64,000 nt of DNA from an uncultured Oscillospiraceae bacterium (lineage in GTDB: Bacteria; Bacillota; Clostridia; Oscillospirales; Oscillospiraceae), in contig CAKTQM010000001.1 of assembly GCA_934597125.1 (NCBI GenBank), positions 53,679 through 117,678 on the forward strand. The letters run 5' to 3'. This document shows positions 15,858 to 26,649 of this stretch, in pieces. Position numbers and translations under genes: made by a program. Position 1 is the stretch's first letter, and every line of letters begins with the position of its first letter. A model generated the notes under the pieces. That model had not been told where the DNA came from, ran no database searches, and was given only the letters and a program-made list of their open reading frames with translations.

Positions 15858-17828
15858 ATGCCTCAATTCAAAGTTCATTCTGAATATTCTCCCGCCGGCG
15901 ACCAGCCGCAGGCCATTGAAAAGCTGGCTCAGGGCGTGGATCTGGGTCTGCGGGAGCAGGTGCTCAAGGGCGTTACCGGCTCCGGCAAGACCTACACCAT
16001 GGCCAAGGTCATCGAGCAGGTGCAGCGCCCCACTCTGGTGCTGGCCCACAACAAGACGCTGGCCGCCCAACTGTGCGAGGAATTTCGGGAATTTTTCCCA
16101 GAAAACGCCGTGGAATATTTCGTCAGCTACTACGACTACTACCAGCCGGAGGCCTATATCCCCCACACCGACACCTATATCGAGAAGGACGCCTCTACCA
16201 ACGAGGAGATCGACCGGCTGCGCCTCAGTGCCACCTGTGCGCTGCTGGAGCGGCGGGACGTGATCGTGGTGTCCTCCGTCAGCTGCATCTACGGCCTGGG
16301 CGAGCCTGACGACTTTGCCCGCATGATGATCTCCCTGCGTACCGGCATGACCATGGATCGGGATGAGCTGCTGCGGCGTCTGGTGGAGGATCGGTACGAG
16401 CGCAACGACGTGGCCTTCCAGCGCAACGTGTTCCGCGTCCGGGGCGACACGGTGGAGCTGTATCCCGCCTACTACAAGGATCGTGCCATCCGCGTGGAGT
16501 TCTTCGGCGACGAGATCGACCGCATCACCGAGTTTCACCCCGTTACCGGCGCGGCCATGAAAACCCTGAATCATGTGGCAATTTACCCTGCCAGCCACTA
16601 CGTGACACCCAAGGACAAGATGGACGCCGCCATGGTTCAGATCAAAAAGGAGCTGGCGGAGCGGCTGCAGTACTTTGAGGAGAACAATATGCTGGTGGAG
16701 GCTCAGCGCCTGCGCCAGCGGACGGAATACGACATGGAGATGATGACTGAACTGGGCTATTGCTCCGGCATCGAGAACTATTCCCGCATCATCTCCCAGC
16801 GGCCCGCCGGGTCGCCGCCCATGACGCTGCTGGACTTCTTCCCCGACGATTTTCTCCTGTTCGTGGACGAGAGCCATGTGACGCTGCCCCAGGTGCGGGC
16901 CATGTACAACGGCGACCGTGCCCGCAAGGAGAGTCTGGTGCGCTATGGCTTCCGTCTGCCCTGCGCCTTTGACAACCGCCCTTTGAAATTCGAGGAGTTT
17001 GAGGAGCGGTTCCACCAGGCCATCTACGTCTCCGCCACTCCCGGTGAGTACGAGCGGCAGCACGCCGATCAGGTGGTGGAGCAGGTGATCCGTCCCACGG
17101 GTCTGCTGGATCCACGCATTGAGCTACGGCCTGTGCTGGGTCAGATCGACGACCTGTCCGCCGAGATACGGGCGCGGGCGGAGCGGAACGAGCGCGTGCT
17201 GGTGACTACTCTTACCAAGCGGATGGCGGAGGGTCTGACCGCCCACTTCCGCCAGAACGGCATCCGGGTGCGGTACATGCACTCGGACGTGGCGGCGCTG
17301 GAGCGTATGGAGATCATCCGCGACCTGCGGTTGGGTGAGTTCGACGTGCTGGTGGGCATCAACCTGCTGCGGGAGGGTCTGGATCTGCCGGAGGTATCGC
17401 TGGTGGCGATCCTGGACGCCGACAAGGAGGGCTTCCTCCGCAGCGAGACCAGCCTGATCCAGACCATCGGCCGCGCCGCGCGAAACGCCGAGGGCCTGGT
17501 GATCCTGTATGCCGACACGGTGACGCCCTCCATGCGCGCCGCCATGGACGAGACGGAGCGCCGCCGGAAGCTGCAGGATGACTTCAACAAGGCCCATGGC
17601 ATCACGCCCCGCACCATCCGCAAGAGCGTGCGGGAGATGGTGGAGATCAGCCACAGCGCCGAGGAGGCGTCGAAGCTCAGCAAGAAGAAGCTCAGCGACC
17701 GGGAGCGGGCCGAGACCATCGCCCGTCTGGAAAAGGAAATGAAGGCCGCCAGCAAGCTGCTGGAATTCGAATATGCCGCGGCGCTGCGCGACCAGATCAT
17801 CGAATTGCGAAAAGAGAAACCGTCATGA
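15858..17828 (+). CDS. uvrB: UvrABC excinuclease subunit B
   Basis: A 656-aa UvrB, full length. Walker A GSGKT is at residues 41-45. The damage-probing beta hairpin ([13 protein letters not shown]), the [20 protein letters not shown] motif, helicase motif [17 protein letters not shown] with IGRAARN, and the C-terminal UVR domain that recruits UvrC ([20 protein letters not shown]) are all seen. The start [20 protein letters not shown] follows CAAGGAGAC. UvrB verifies lesions handed over by UvrA. It heads a set of overlapping or close genes running to ybaK. Confidence 0.98.
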   Translation: MPQFKVHSEYSPAGDQPQAIEKLAQGVDLGLREQVLKGVTGSGKTYTMAKVIEQVQRPTLVLAHNKTLAAQLCEEFREFFPENAVEYFVSYYDYYQPEAYIPHTDTYIEKDASTNEEIDRLRLSATCALLERRDVIVVSSVSCIYGLGEPDDFARMMISLRTGMTMDRDELLRRLVEDRYERNDVAFQRNVFRVRGDTVELYPAYYKDRAIRVEFFGDEIDRITEFHPVTGAAMKTLNHVAIYPASHYVTPKDKMDAAMVQIKKELAERLQYFEENNMLVEAQRLRQRTEYDMEMMTELGYCSGIENYSRIISQRPAGSPPMTLLDFFPDDFLLFVDESHVTLPQVRAMYNGDRARKESLVRYGFRLPCAFDNRPLKFEEFEERFHQAIYVSATPGEYERQHADQVVEQVIRPTGLLDPRIELRPVLGQIDDLSAEIRARAERNERVLVTTLTKRMAEGLTAHFRQNGIRVRYMHSDVAALERMEIIRDLRLGEFDVLVGINLLREGLDLPEVSLVAILDADKEGFLRSETSLIQTIGRAARNAEGLVILYADTVTPSMRAAMDETERRRKLQDDFNKAHGITPRTIRKSVREMVEISHSAEEASKLSKKKLSDRERAETIARLEKEMKAASKLLEFEYAAALRDQIIELRKEKPS

Positions 17829-18733
17829 AAAAATACCTCTCTTATATCTATGTGATCCTCAGCGCCGTGTGCTGGGGGTTTATCGGGTTTTCCAACCGTC
17901 TGCTGACCGAGGCGGGCGTGACGTTGGGCAATCGGGTGTTCCTCCGCAATTTCGGCACGCTGCTGGTGCTGACGGTGGTGTTTGCCCTGTTCCACCGCCA
18001 GGTATTCCGCATCAAGTGGAAGCACCTGCCCATCTTTCTGTGCTCCGGCCTGATCAGCATTCTGCTGCTGAGTCTGGTGTATTTCCAGTGCCAGACCATG
18101 TGCTCCCTGTCTGTGGCGGCGGTGCTGCTGTATCTGGCGCCCTCCTTTGTGGTGCTCATCAGCGCCGTGCTGTGGAAGACGCCCTTGACCCGCCGCAAGA
18201 TCATCGCTTTGGCGGTGTCGCTGCTGGGCTGCGTTATGGTCAGCGGCATGCTGGGCGGCGAGATGACCGCCTCATGGACGGGCATTGCCCTGGGCGTGGC
18301 CTCCGGCATGTGCTATGCCAGCTATACCGTTTTCGCCCACTACGGTCTGGCCCATTATGAGAGCTATACCATGATCTACTGGACGTTTCTGGTGGCGGGG
18401 CTGGGTTCCCTCTTTTTCGCGGACTTTTCCGCCCTGCCCGCCGTGTTCCAGCAGCCCAAGGGCATCGTCGGCACGCTGGGCGTGGTTATCGTGGCCACCG
18501 TGCTGCCCTATATCTTCTACACCCGCGGCCTTGAGGGGGTGGAGAGCGGCAAGGCCTCCATTATCACTAATATCGAGCCGGTGGTGGAGACTCTGGTGGG
18601 CATCCTTGTGTTCCACGAAGCGCTGACTATCTGGACGGTGCTGGGCGTTGGCTGCATATTCGGCTGCGTGATCCTGCTGGCGAAAGGAGACGACACATGC
18701 AAAGAATCCAAATCCTCAACGGCTTCCACCTGA
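17825..18733 (+). CDS. DMT-superfamily (EamA) transporter
   Basis: A 302-aa protein with about ten membrane spans in two EamA repeats (first [18 protein letters not shown], second [18 protein letters not shown]) and the family's late motif [19 protein letters not shown]. It overlaps the end of uvrB by ATGA, which indicates coupling although no functional link to repair is known. Such proteins usually export amino acids or small metabolites. Substrate unknown. Confidence 0.88.
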   Translation: MKKYLSYIYVILSAVCWGFIGFSNRLLTEAGVTLGNRVFLRNFGTLLVLTVVFALFHRQVFRIKWKHLPIFLCSGLISILLLSLVYFQCQTMCSLSVAAVLLYLAPSFVVLISAVLWKTPLTRRKIIALAVSLLGCVMVSGMLGGEMTASWTGIALGVASGMCYASYTVFAHYGLAHYESYTMIYWTFLVAGLGSLFFADFSALPAVFQQPKGIVGTLGVVIVATVLPYIFYTRGLEGVESGKASIITNIEPVVETLVGILVFHEALTIWTVLGVGCIFGCVILLAKGDDTCKESKSSTAST

Positions 18734-19404
18734 AACTTATCGCCATCTGCACCATGTTCATCGACCACATGGGCTACACCCTGTTTCCGAGCGCCCTGTG
18801 GCTGCGGTGCATCGGGCGGATCGCTTTTCCCGTTTTCTGCTTTTTGATCGCCGAGGGCTGCGTATATACCCACGACCGGAGGAAATACGCGGTGCGGCTG
18901 CTGGCGTTCGCGCTGCTGTCGGAGATTCCCTTTAACCTGATGAACAGCGGCGCGCTGTGGGACATGTATCATCAGAACGTTCTGTGGACGCTGCTGATGG
19001 GCGCGCTGGTGTGCTGGCTGATGGACTGGACGATGCAAAAACGCGCCGGATGGGCCTTTGCGTTGGTCGTCGCGGCCATGGCGGCCGCCTACTGGCTGCT
19101 GGAGATCGGCAACACCGACTACGGCGGCTGGGGTATGCTGCTGGTGGTTATGTTCTATGGCATCCGCCGTGCCCCCAGCAGAGCGGTGGTAAAAATGATC
19201 GCCCAGTTTTTCGGCCTTGCCTTTTTCTCCATCGCCGTCATGGGCGGCTATATCAGCATTGAGCTGTGGTCGCTGGTGTCGCTGGCGCCCATCTGGCTGT
19301 ATAACGGCCAGCGGGGGTTCTCCAACCGCGCGGTGCAGTATGGCTTTTATGCCTTTTATCCCGTCCATATCCTTATTTTGTCCCTGATCGCCATTTACCG
19401 GTAA
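18697..19404 (+). CDS. TraX-family membrane protein
   Basis: A 235-aa protein with about eight membrane spans and the TraX signature at its start: [20 protein letters not shown], then RIAFPVFCFLIAEGCVYTHD. It ends FYPVHILILSLIA. TraX acetylates F pilin in E. coli; chromosomal Firmicutes homologues are acyltransferase-3-like proteins of unknown target. Its start lies 37 bases inside the DMT gene. Confidence 0.88.
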   Translation: MQRIQILNGFHLKLIAICTMFIDHMGYTLFPSALWLRCIGRIAFPVFCFLIAEGCVYTHDRRKYAVRLLAFALLSEIPFNLMNSGALWDMYHQNVLWTLLMGALVCWLMDWTMQKRAGWAFALVVAAMAAAYWLLEIGNTDYGGWGMLLVVMFYGIRRAPSRAVVKMIAQFFGLAFFSIAVMGGYISIELWSLVSLAPIWLYNGQRGFSNRAVQYGFYAFYPVHILILSLIAIYR

Positions 19405-19423
19405 CAACAAGGAGGCTGTTCCT

Positions 19424-19906
19424 ATGGCAAAGAACAAGGAAGAAAAAACCAACGTCATGCGGACGCTGGAACAGAAAAAGATCCCCTATACCGCCTTTTC
19501 CTACGACCCCGACGGCCCCATTGACGGCGTGTCGGTGGCGGCGGAGGTGGGGCTGGACGCCGCCGGTGTGTTCAAAACCCTGGTGACAAAGGGCGCCAGC
19601 GGGGCATACTACGTATTCGATATTCCCGTGGCGGAGAATCTGGATCTGAAAAAAGCCGCCAAGGCGGTGGGGGAGAAATCCGTCGCCATGCTGCCCCAGA
19701 AGGAGCTGCTGCCTTTGACGGGCTACGTCCACGGCGGATGCTCCCCCGTGGGCATGAAGAAGCAGTTCCCCACTGTGTTCCACGAGACGGCGAACGGGCT
19801 TGACCGGATCACTGTCTCCGCCGGAAAGATCGGCCATCAGGTGCAGGTAAAGCCCGATGATCTGCTGGGACTGCTGCGGGCGAAAACGGCGGATGTGGTG
19901 GTGTAA
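19424..19906 (+). CDS. ybaK: YbaK/EbsC-type Cys-tRNA(Pro) deacylase
   Basis: A 160-aa YbaK. The conserved features are AAEVGLDAAGVFKTLVTKG, KKAAKAVGEKSVAMLPQKEL, GYVHGGCSPVGMKKQFPT and the closing GRxG-like stretch SAGKIGHQVQVKPDDLL. The protein hydrolyses Cys wrongly attached to tRNA-Pro. It is the last gene of the uvrB group; AACAAGGAGG precedes the ATG. Confidence 0.92.
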   Translation: MAKNKEEKTNVMRTLEQKKIPYTAFSYDPDGPIDGVSVAAEVGLDAAGVFKTLVTKGASGAYYVFDIPVAENLDLKKAAKAVGEKSVAMLPQKELLPLTGYVHGGCSPVGMKKQFPTVFHETANGLDRITVSAGKIGHQVQVKPDDLLGLLRAKTADVVV

Positions 19907-19915
19907 GGGGAGTTT

Positions 19916-20343
19916 CGCGCTTCCGAGCGCGAGGTACTTTTGCCCGCAGCGGCAAAAGTACCCAAAAACGCTGCTTAAACCTGCGGTTTAAGAATCCGCG
20001 CACGCTATGCCCTTTTACGAATTTGCGGCCTTATACCACGCGTTTGCAGAACACGGCGGTTATCGTTGCGTATGACGCATTGACTTCCGTTTTGCGCCGC
20101 TGCCGCTCACGTTCTCAACGGTAGAACTGAAAGCGCTGTTCGGCGCAGGCATCAGCGGCAGCGGCGCTGGAGCAGAGACGATTCGATGACGAAACGAAAC
20201 AGGAAATTTTCTGTGAACGTGCGGCAGGCAGTTTCGACTTGTACAACGCATAGCGCGCCCGGAAGTGAAGGAACCGGAGGTTCCTTCTGGCGTTTTTGCC
20301 TACTTTTGCCGCTATTGGCAAAAGTAGGTCGCTCCGGAGAGCG
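19916..20343. repeat. 428-bp non-coding element bounded by inverted hairpin arms
   Basis: The left arm has hairpins CGCGC...GCGCG and GGTACTTTTGCC/GGCAAAAGTACC and then CAAAAACGC. The right arm, read in reverse complement, has CGCTC...GAGCG, CCTACTTTTGCC/GGCAAAAGTAGG and CAAAAACGCC. The two arms are therefore related inverted copies framing about 320 bases with no protein-coding signal. This fills the whole ybaK-uvrA gap except the uvrA promoter. Confidence 0.7.
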
Positions 20344-20361
20344 AAATAATTTAATTCCCCA

Positions 20362-20390
20362 TTGACATTAAAAAATGATTTTACTACACT
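20362..20390 (+). promoter_or_regulatory. Promoter of uvrA
   Basis: TTGACA, 17-base spacer, TACACT, ending 37 bases before the uvrA ATG. Confidence 0.75.
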
Positions 20391-20426
20391 TATCTGCAAC
20401 AAAACGATGCAGAATCGAGGAATACC

Positions 20427-23255
20427 ATGCAAAAGGAAATTTTTATCAAGGGCGCGCGGGAGAATAACCTGAAAAACATCGACGTTACCATCCCGCGGGA
20501 CAAGCTGGTGGTGCTGACGGGCCTTTCCGGCAGCGGCAAAAGCTCCCTGGCCTTCGACACCATTTACGCCGAGGGACAGCGCCGGTATGTGGAGAGTCTG
20601 TCCAGCTACGCCCGCATGTTCCTGGGCCAGATGGACAAGCCGGATGTGGACTATATCGACGGTCTTTCTCCCGCCATCTCCATCGACCAGAAAACCACCA
20701 GCAAGAACCCCCGCTCCACCGTGGGCACAGTGACGGAGATATACGACTACATGCGCCTGCTGTGGGCCCGCGTGGGCGTGCCACACTGTCCCAAGTGCGG
20801 CAAGGAGATCCGCCAGCAGACCATTGACCAGATCATCGACCAGATCATGGCCCTGCCGGAGGGCACCCGTATCCAGGTGATGGCGCCGGTGGTGCGGGGC
20901 CGCAAGGGCGAGCATACCAAGGTGCTGGAGGACGCCCGCCGGTCAGGCTACGTCCGCGCCCGCATCGACGGCGAAATGCATGAGCTGGACGAGGAGATCA
21001 AGCTCTCCAAGACCTTCAAGCACCAGATCGACATTGTGGTGGATCGCCTCATTGTTCGTGAGGATATCGCCACCCGCCTGACCGACAGCGTGGAGACCGC
21101 CTCCAATTTGGCGGGCGGTCTGGTGACGGTGAATCTTTTGAAGGAGGGGCAGGATCTCAGCTTTTCTCAGAATTACGCCTGCGAGGACTGCGGCGTGTCT
21201 ATCGAGGAGCTGGCGCCCCGTCTGTTCTCCTTCAACAGTCCCTTCGGCGCCTGTCCCGTCTGCACGGGTCTGGGCATGCAGCTGAAAGTGGATCCCACGC
21301 TGGTGATCCCCGACGAGAGCAAGTCTATTTTAGACGGCGCGGTGGTAGCCACCGGCTGGAATTCCATCCGTTCCGACGGCATCTCCCGCATGTACTTCGA
21401 CGCCCTCAGCAAGCGCTACAACTTCTCCCTGCGTACCCCCTACGCGGAACTGTCACGCGAGGTGAAGAACATTATCCTCTACGGCACAAGAGGCGAAAAG
21501 CTGACGCTGGAATACGACCAGCCCCGGGGCAAGGGCACGCTGCACCAAGCCTTTGAGGGCATCGCCAACAATCTGGAGCGCCGGTATGTGGAGACCCAGT
21601 CCGACGCCAGCAAGAAGGAGATCGAATCCTTCATGGCGGCCTGTCCCTGCCCGGCCTGTCAGGGCAAGCGGCTGCGGCCGGAGGCGCTGGCCGTCACCGT
21701 GGGCGGCCTGTCCATCCACGACGCCACCACTATGCCGGTGGACGACGAGATCGCCTTTTTCGACGGTCTGACCCTGACGGGCAACCAGCAGATGATTGCC
21801 GCTCAGATCCTGAAAGAGATCGGCTCGCGGCTGCGGTTTTTGCAGTCGGTGGGGCTGAGCTACCTGACCCTCAGCCGTTCTTCCGGAACCCTGTCCGGCG
21901 GCGAGAGCCAGCGTATCCGGCTGGCTACACAGATCGGCAGCAGCCTGATGGGCGTGCTGTATATTCTGGACGAGCCCTCCATCGGATTGCACCAGCGGGA
22001 CAACGACAAGCTGCTGGACACCCTGCGGCGTCTCCGGGATCTGGGCAACACCCTGATCGTGGTGGAGCACGACGAGGACACCATGCGCGCCGCCGACTGG
22101 CTGATCGACATTGGCCCCGGTGCGGGCGCGCTGGGCGGACAGGTGGTGTCCGCCGGTACGCCGGAGCAGGTGATGGCCGACCCCAACAGCCTGACGGGCC
22201 AGTACCTCAGCGGTAAGAAGCGCATTGATGTGCCCGACCGCCGCCGCGCCGGAAACGGCAAATGGCTGACGGTGCGGGGCGCGAAAGAAAACAACCTGAA
22301 AAACATTGACGTATCGGTGCCCCTGGGCACCCTGACCTGCGTTACCGGCGTGTCCGGCAGCGGCAAAAGCTCACTGGTGAACGAGATCATCTTCAAGCGG
22401 CTGGGCGCCGATCTGAACCGCATGAAGGCCCACCCCGGCAAGCATGACGCCATTGAAGGGGAGGAGCATCTGGACAAGGTCATCAACATCGACCAGAGTC
22501 CCATCGGCCGGACGCCCCGCTCCAACCCCGCCACCTATACGGGGCTGTTCAACGACATCCGCGACCTGTTCGCTTCGCTGCCGGAGGCAAAGGCGCGGGG
22601 CTACGGCCCGGGCCGCTTCTCCTTCAACACCAAGGGCGGCCGGTGCGAGGCCTGCTGCGGCGATGGCGTGTTGAAGATCGAAATGCACTTTCTGGCGGAT
22701 GTGTACGTTCCCTGTGAGGTGTGCCGCGGCAAGCGGTATAACCGGGAAACACTGGAGGTACGCTATAAGGGCAAGTCTATCTCCGATGTGCTGGATATGA
22801 CCGTGGACGAGGCGGTGCCTTTCTTCTCCGCCCTGCCCAAGATCGCCGCGCGGCTGCAGACCCTGCAGGATGTGGGATTGGGCTATGTGAAGCTGGGCCA
22901 GTCCTCCACGACTCTGTCCGGCGGCGAGGCCCAGCGGGTCAAGCTGGCTACGGAACTGAGTAAGCGCTCCACCGGACGCACCATCTATATTTTAGACGAG
23001 CCCACCACCGGACTGCACGCCGACGACGTGAAGAAGCTGCTGGCGGTTTTGCAGCGGCTGGTGGAGGCGGGCAACACCGTGCTGGTGATCGAGCACAATC
23101 TGGACGTGATCAAATGCGCCGACTATCTGATCGACCTGGGGCCGGAGGGCGGCGTGGGCGGCGGCACGGTGGTGGCTACCGGCACGCCGGAGCAGGTGGC
23201 GGACACGCCCGATTCCTATACCGGCCAGTATCTGAAGCGGCTTTTGCAGCGATAA
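20427..23255 (+). CDS. uvrA: UvrABC excinuclease subunit A
   Basis: A 942-aa UvrA. Two ABC ATPase cassettes are present: Walker [15 protein letters not shown] near residue 31 and [14 protein letters not shown] near 640, signatures [11 protein letters not shown] and [11 protein letters not shown], and Walker [14 protein letters not shown] and [12 protein letters not shown]. Zinc fingers are seen at [19 protein letters not shown] positions and at CEACCGDG...[10 protein letters not shown]. UvrA finds distorted DNA and loads UvrB. It heads a group with a small protein, recD2 and comF. Confidence 0.98.
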   Translation: MQKEIFIKGARENNLKNIDVTIPRDKLVVLTGLSGSGKSSLAFDTIYAEGQRRYVESLSSYARMFLGQMDKPDVDYIDGLSPAISIDQKTTSKNPRSTVGTVTEIYDYMRLLWARVGVPHCPKCGKEIRQQTIDQIIDQIMALPEGTRIQVMAPVVRGRKGEHTKVLEDARRSGYVRARIDGEMHELDEEIKLSKTFKHQIDIVVDRLIVREDIATRLTDSVETASNLAGGLVTVNLLKEGQDLSFSQNYACEDCGVSIEELAPRLFSFNSPFGACPVCTGLGMQLKVDPTLVIPDESKSILDGAVVATGWNSIRSDGISRMYFDALSKRYNFSLRTPYAELSREVKNIILYGTRGEKLTLEYDQPRGKGTLHQAFEGIANNLERRYVETQSDASKKEIESFMAACPCPACQGKRLRPEALAVTVGGLSIHDATTMPVDDEIAFFDGLTLTGNQQMIAAQILKEIGSRLRFLQSVGLSYLTLSRSSGTLSGGESQRIRLATQIGSSLMGVLYILDEPSIGLHQRDNDKLLDTLRRLRDLGNTLIVVEHDEDTMRAADWLIDIGPGAGALGGQVVSAGTPEQVMADPNSLTGQYLSGKKRIDVPDRRRAGNGKWLTVRGAKENNLKNIDVSVPLGTLTCVTGVSGSGKSSLVNEIIFKRLGADLNRMKAHPGKHDAIEGEEHLDKVINIDQSPIGRTPRSNPATYTGLFNDIRDLFASLPEAKARGYGPGRFSFNTKGGRCEACCGDGVLKIEMHFLADVYVPCEVCRGKRYNRETLEVRYKGKSISDVLDMTVDEAVPFFSALPKIAARLQTLQDVGLGYVKLGQSSTTLSGGEAQRVKLATELSKRSTGRTIYILDEPTTGLHADDVKKLLAVLQRLVEAGNTVLVIEHNLDVIKCADYLIDLGPEGGVGGGTVVATGTPEQVADTPDSYTGQYLKRLLQR

Positions 23256-23302
23256 CACCTTTTCACCCTGCTTCCGCATAGGATAGAGCGGGAGGGGTGG
23301 AC

Positions 23303-23611
23303 ATGGAGATATTACGGGAGGGCGTGGCCGCGTTCTTTCAGGCGGCGGGCATTGCCGCCGTTTTGTGGGTACTGTTCGATTGGCTGCTGTACCCCAGGCG
23401 GGTGATCCATACGCCGGTTTATGTGCCGCTGTCCGGCGACGCACAGGAGCTGGATCGCCTTTTGCGGCGGCTGGAGGGCCTGCACGTGACGCTGCTGGAC
23501 GAGGGCCTCTCCCTGCGGGGAGCGCAGCGGGCACAGCGGGCCGTTGACCGGCGGCCCAACACAACACTGATGAAACGGGGTGAGGAACATGGGGGAACGG
23601 GTCACCATTGA
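23303..23611 (+). CDS. Small membrane-anchored protein of unknown function
   Basis: A 102-aa protein with one N-terminal membrane segment (AAFFQAAGIAAVLWVLFDWL) and a charged, helical, Arg-rich cytoplasmic tail. The ATG at 23303 is seven bases after GGAGG; a GTG at 23297 overlaps that site and is less likely. It lies between uvrA and recD2 and overlaps the recD2 start by about 23 bases. I do not recognise a family. Confidence 0.65.
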   Translation: MEILREGVAAFFQAAGIAAVLWVLFDWLLYPRRVIHTPVYVPLSGDAQELDRLLRRLEGLHVTLLDEGLSLRGAQRAQRAVDRRPNTTLMKRGEEHGGTGHH

Positions 23612-25805
23612 GGGCGCCGTGGACACCGTGGTGTTTCAGAACGAGGAAAACGGCTATACGGTGCTGCACCTGCTGACCGATGAGGGTGAGGTGGTGACGG
23701 TGGTGGGCTGCATCCCCTTTGCCGCCGCCGGTGAGAGCATGACCATCACCGGCGTGTGGGTCAACCACCCCACCTACGGCCCCCAGCTGACCGCCGAGCT
23801 GGTGGAGCGCCGCATGCCTCAGGACGAGGAGAGCATCGTGTGCTATCTGGCCTCCGGCGTGCTGAAGGGCGTAGGGCCCTCCACCGCCGCCCGCCTGGTG
23901 GACAAGTTCGGCGCCGACACCCTGCGTATCATCGAGGAGGAGCCGGAGAAGCTGACTACCATCAAGGGCATCACCGCCAAAAAGGCTATGGAGATCTCCG
24001 CTGCCTTCCGCAGCCTGACCGGCCTGCGGCGGGTGATGGAGTTCCTCAGCCGCTACGATCTGCCGGTAACGCTGGCCATGGGCCTTTTGCGCGCTTATGG
24101 CGATGAGACGCTGGAAAAATTGAAGGACAACCCCTATCTGCTCACCGACGAGCGCTGCGGCGTGGATTTCTCCGATGCCGACCAGATCGCGCTGTCTATG
24201 GGCTTTGACGGGGATTCCCCCTGCCGCGTGGAGGCGGCGGTGCTGTACGAACTGAACCACAATCTGACGAACGGCCACGTGTTCCTGCCACGTCCCAAGC
24301 TGATCGCCGCCACCATGGAGCTGATCGGCGTGACGGAGGAGACGGCGGAAAAGGCGCTGGACGATCTGACGGAGCGCCGCGCCGTGGTATGCGGCCCCAT
24401 TGCCAACGTGCAGGGCTGCTATCTGCGGCGGATGTACGAGGCGGAGGTCTATGTGGCCGGACGGCTGGCCGCCGCCTGCGCCGACACATGGGATTGCGGC
24501 AGAAACGTGGACAGGATCATCGACGATATCGAACAGCGGCAGGGCATTGCCTACGCGCCGGAGCAGCGGCGGGCGGTATCGCTGGCGGCGGAGCGGGGCG
24601 TGCTGCTGCTGACCGGCGGCCCCGGCACCGGCAAGACCACCTCCGTGCGGGGCATCGTGACGCTGTTTGAGCGGATGGGGCTGGACACGGTGCTGCTGGC
24701 TCCCACGGGCCGCGCCGCCCAGCGGATGAGCCAGCTGTGCGGCAAGGACGCACAGACCATCCACCGCGCCCTGGGCATGAGCTGGAACGAACTGACCGGC
24801 GAGGTGACCTTCCGCAAAAATGAGAAGGAACCGCTGGAGGCGGACGCCGTCATTGTGGACGAGATGAGCATGGTGGATCTGGAGCTGATGGCCTCACTGC
24901 TGCGGGCCATGCGGCCGGGCTGCCGTCTGGTGATGGTGGGCGACCCCGACCAGCTGCCCTCGGTGGGTGCGGGCAACGTGCTGGGGGATCTGCTGCGCAG
25001 CGGCGTGATCCCCGCCGTGTCCCTGACGGTGGTGTTCCGTCAGGCGCAGCAGAGCGCCATCATCCGCAACGCCCACGCGGTGAATCACGGACAGCCGCCG
25101 GAGCTGAAAAACACCCAGAATGACTTTTTCTTTCTGTGCCGCCGCGCCCCTGACCGGCTGGTGCAGACGGTGGTGGAGCTGTGCCGTGACCGGCTGCCTG
25201 CCAATATGGGCATCCCCGCCGACCAGATCCAGGTGCTCTCGCCCACCCGCAAGGGTGTGTGCGGCACGGGGAACCTGAACCGTGCCCTGCAGGCGGCGCT
25301 GAACCCGCCCGCGGCGGACAAGCGCCAGAAGCCCTGGGGCGACATGGTGTTCCGCGAGGGTGACCGCATCATGCAGACCCGCAACAACTACGACGTGGTA
25401 TGGGAAAAGACAGACGGCACCGCAGGCACCGGCATCTTCAACGGCGATGTGGGCGTGATCCGGGAGATCGACCCCTCCGGTGAGCTGATCACCCTGCAAT
25501 TTGACGACCGCACCTGCGTGTATACCGCCGATCTGCTGAACCAGCTGGACATGGCCTATGCCATGACGGTACATAAGGCGCAGGGCAGCGAATACCGGGC
25601 GGTGGTGCTGGCGTCCACGGCGGTGGCGCCGGCGCTGATGGTGCGCGGCGTGCTGTACACCGCCATCACCCGCGCGCGGGAGCTGCTGATCCTGGTGGGC
25701 GACGACATTGTCCCCGGCCAGATGGCGGCCAACGACAAACAGCAGCGCCGCTACAGCGGCCTGCGCCGCAGACTGCGAGAGGAGGCAGAACATGGGCTTC
25801 AATGA
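23589..25805 (+). CDS. recD2: RecD2-type ATP-dependent DNA helicase
   Basis: A 738-aa SF1B helicase. The N-terminal OB-like region (VTIEGAVDTVVFQNEENGYT) and helix-hairpin-helix region (GVLKGVGPSTAARLVDKFG) mark the RecD2 subclass. Walker A GGPGTGKT is at residues 343-350, motif II is VDEMSMVDLELM, and the last motif AYAMTVHKAQGSEYRAVVL is intact. RecD2 works without RecBC, unwinds 5'-3' and helps replication forks and mismatch repair. A GTG nine bases earlier (23580) is an alternative start. Confidence 0.94.
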   Translation: MGERVTIEGAVDTVVFQNEENGYTVLHLLTDEGEVVTVVGCIPFAAAGESMTITGVWVNHPTYGPQLTAELVERRMPQDEESIVCYLASGVLKGVGPSTAARLVDKFGADTLRIIEEEPEKLTTIKGITAKKAMEISAAFRSLTGLRRVMEFLSRYDLPVTLAMGLLRAYGDETLEKLKDNPYLLTDERCGVDFSDADQIALSMGFDGDSPCRVEAAVLYELNHNLTNGHVFLPRPKLIAATMELIGVTEETAEKALDDLTERRAVVCGPIANVQGCYLRRMYEAEVYVAGRLAAACADTWDCGRNVDRIIDDIEQRQGIAYAPEQRRAVSLAAERGVLLLTGGPGTGKTTSVRGIVTLFERMGLDTVLLAPTGRAAQRMSQLCGKDAQTIHRALGMSWNELTGEVTFRKNEKEPLEADAVIVDEMSMVDLELMASLLRAMRPGCRLVMVGDPDQLPSVGAGNVLGDLLRSGVIPAVSLTVVFRQAQQSAIIRNAHAVNHGQPPELKNTQNDFFFLCRRAPDRLVQTVVELCRDRLPANMGIPADQIQVLSPTRKGVCGTGNLNRALQAALNPPAADKRQKPWGDMVFREGDRIMQTRNNYDVVWEKTDGTAGTGIFNGDVGVIREIDPSGELITLQFDDRTCVYTADLLNQLDMAYAMTVHKAQGSEYRAVVLASTAVAPALMVRGVLYTAITRARELLILVGDDIVPGQMAANDKQQRRYSGLRRRLREEAEHGLQ

Positions 25806-26454
25806 CGAACTGGGCAAGATCACCGATGGGATCCTGGACTTTTTCTTTCCCCGCAGATGTCCCTTCTGCGGGGCGGTGACGGGGAAGGAGCTGCTGTGCG
25901 AAAAATGCGCCGACACGCTGCCCCGCTGCGAGACCGTGCGCCACGGGGCGGATTTTGGCCGCTGCGCCGCGCCGCTGTACTATGAGGACGCCGTGCGTCA
26001 GGCGATTTTGGAGTTCAAATTCAACGGGAAGCTGGGGGCCATGAACTGCTTCGGCCGCATGATGGCCCAGACGGCGGCGGAGGTCTACAGCGGAGAATTC
26101 GACGCCATCACCTGGGTGCCCGTCAGCAAAAAGCGGCTGAAAAAGCGCGGCTTCGATCAGGCGCGGTATCTGACCGCCAGCATGTGTGTGGACTGGCATG
26201 TGGCGCCTATAGAGACGCTGCGGAAGATTCAGGACAACCCGCCCCAGTCCGGCATCGACGATCCGGCGGCGCGGCGCGCCAATGTGCTGGGTATGTACGA
26301 GGCCGTCCAGCCTGAACAGTTTGCCGGCAAGCGCCTGCTGCTGGTGGATGACATCTGCACCACCGGCGCGACCCTCAGCGAATGTGCCCGCGTATTGAAG
26401 GCCGCCGGTGCGGCGGAGGTCATGTGCCTGACGCTGGCCATGGTGCGGGAGTAA
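25792..26454 (+). CDS. comF: ComF family protein (phosphoribosyltransferase fold)
   Basis: A 220-aa ComF. A zinc-ribbon is formed by Cys23/Cys26 (CPFCG) and Cys36/Cys39 (CEKC). The phosphoribosyltransferase domain has VPVSKKRLKKRGFDQA and the PRPP motif LLLVDDICTTGAT at about 182-194. In Bacillus, ComF is needed for DNA uptake during competence; an isolated copy beside recD2 suggests a part in DNA processing. The ATG follows GAGGAGG and lies 14 bases inside recD2. Confidence 0.93.
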   Translation: MGFNDELGKITDGILDFFFPRRCPFCGAVTGKELLCEKCADTLPRCETVRHGADFGRCAAPLYYEDAVRQAILEFKFNGKLGAMNCFGRMMAQTAAEVYSGEFDAITWVPVSKKRLKKRGFDQARYLTASMCVDWHVAPIETLRKIQDNPPQSGIDDPAARRANVLGMYEAVQPEQFAGKRLLLVDDICTTGATLSECARVLKAAGAAEVMCLTLAMVRE

Positions 26455-26480
26455 AAGTACCGGTTTCGGGGTATAATCGT

Positions 26481-26506
26481 AGGGCGGCGTGGTTTCATGC
26501 CGCCCT
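26481..26506 (+). terminator. Terminator-like hairpin after comF
   Basis: AGGGCGGC/GCCGCCCT stem, followed only by TGTTCC, so termination may be weak. Confidence 0.5.
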
Positions 26507-26553
26507 TGTTCCACTCCGCTTTTAACAAATCTGTGAACATTTGCAAGTTTCTC

Positions 26554-26582
26554 TTGCAAAACCGAAATGCTGCCAGTATAAT
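26554..26582 (+). promoter_or_regulatory. Promoter of the mreB-like gene
   Basis: TTGCAA, 17-base spacer, TATAAT, about 65 bases before the start codon. Confidence 0.8.
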
Positions 26583-26649
26583 ACTTAATTGGGTAAAATT
26601 CGGCTTTTGCCGCACAAATAACAAATGAAGAAATGATGAGGTGCAGCGT

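Noticed and set aside
22992-24764. 590-codon minus-strand open frame across uvrA and recD2
   Set aside because: Both plus-strand genes are certain; this frame has no start signal and no recognisable motif.
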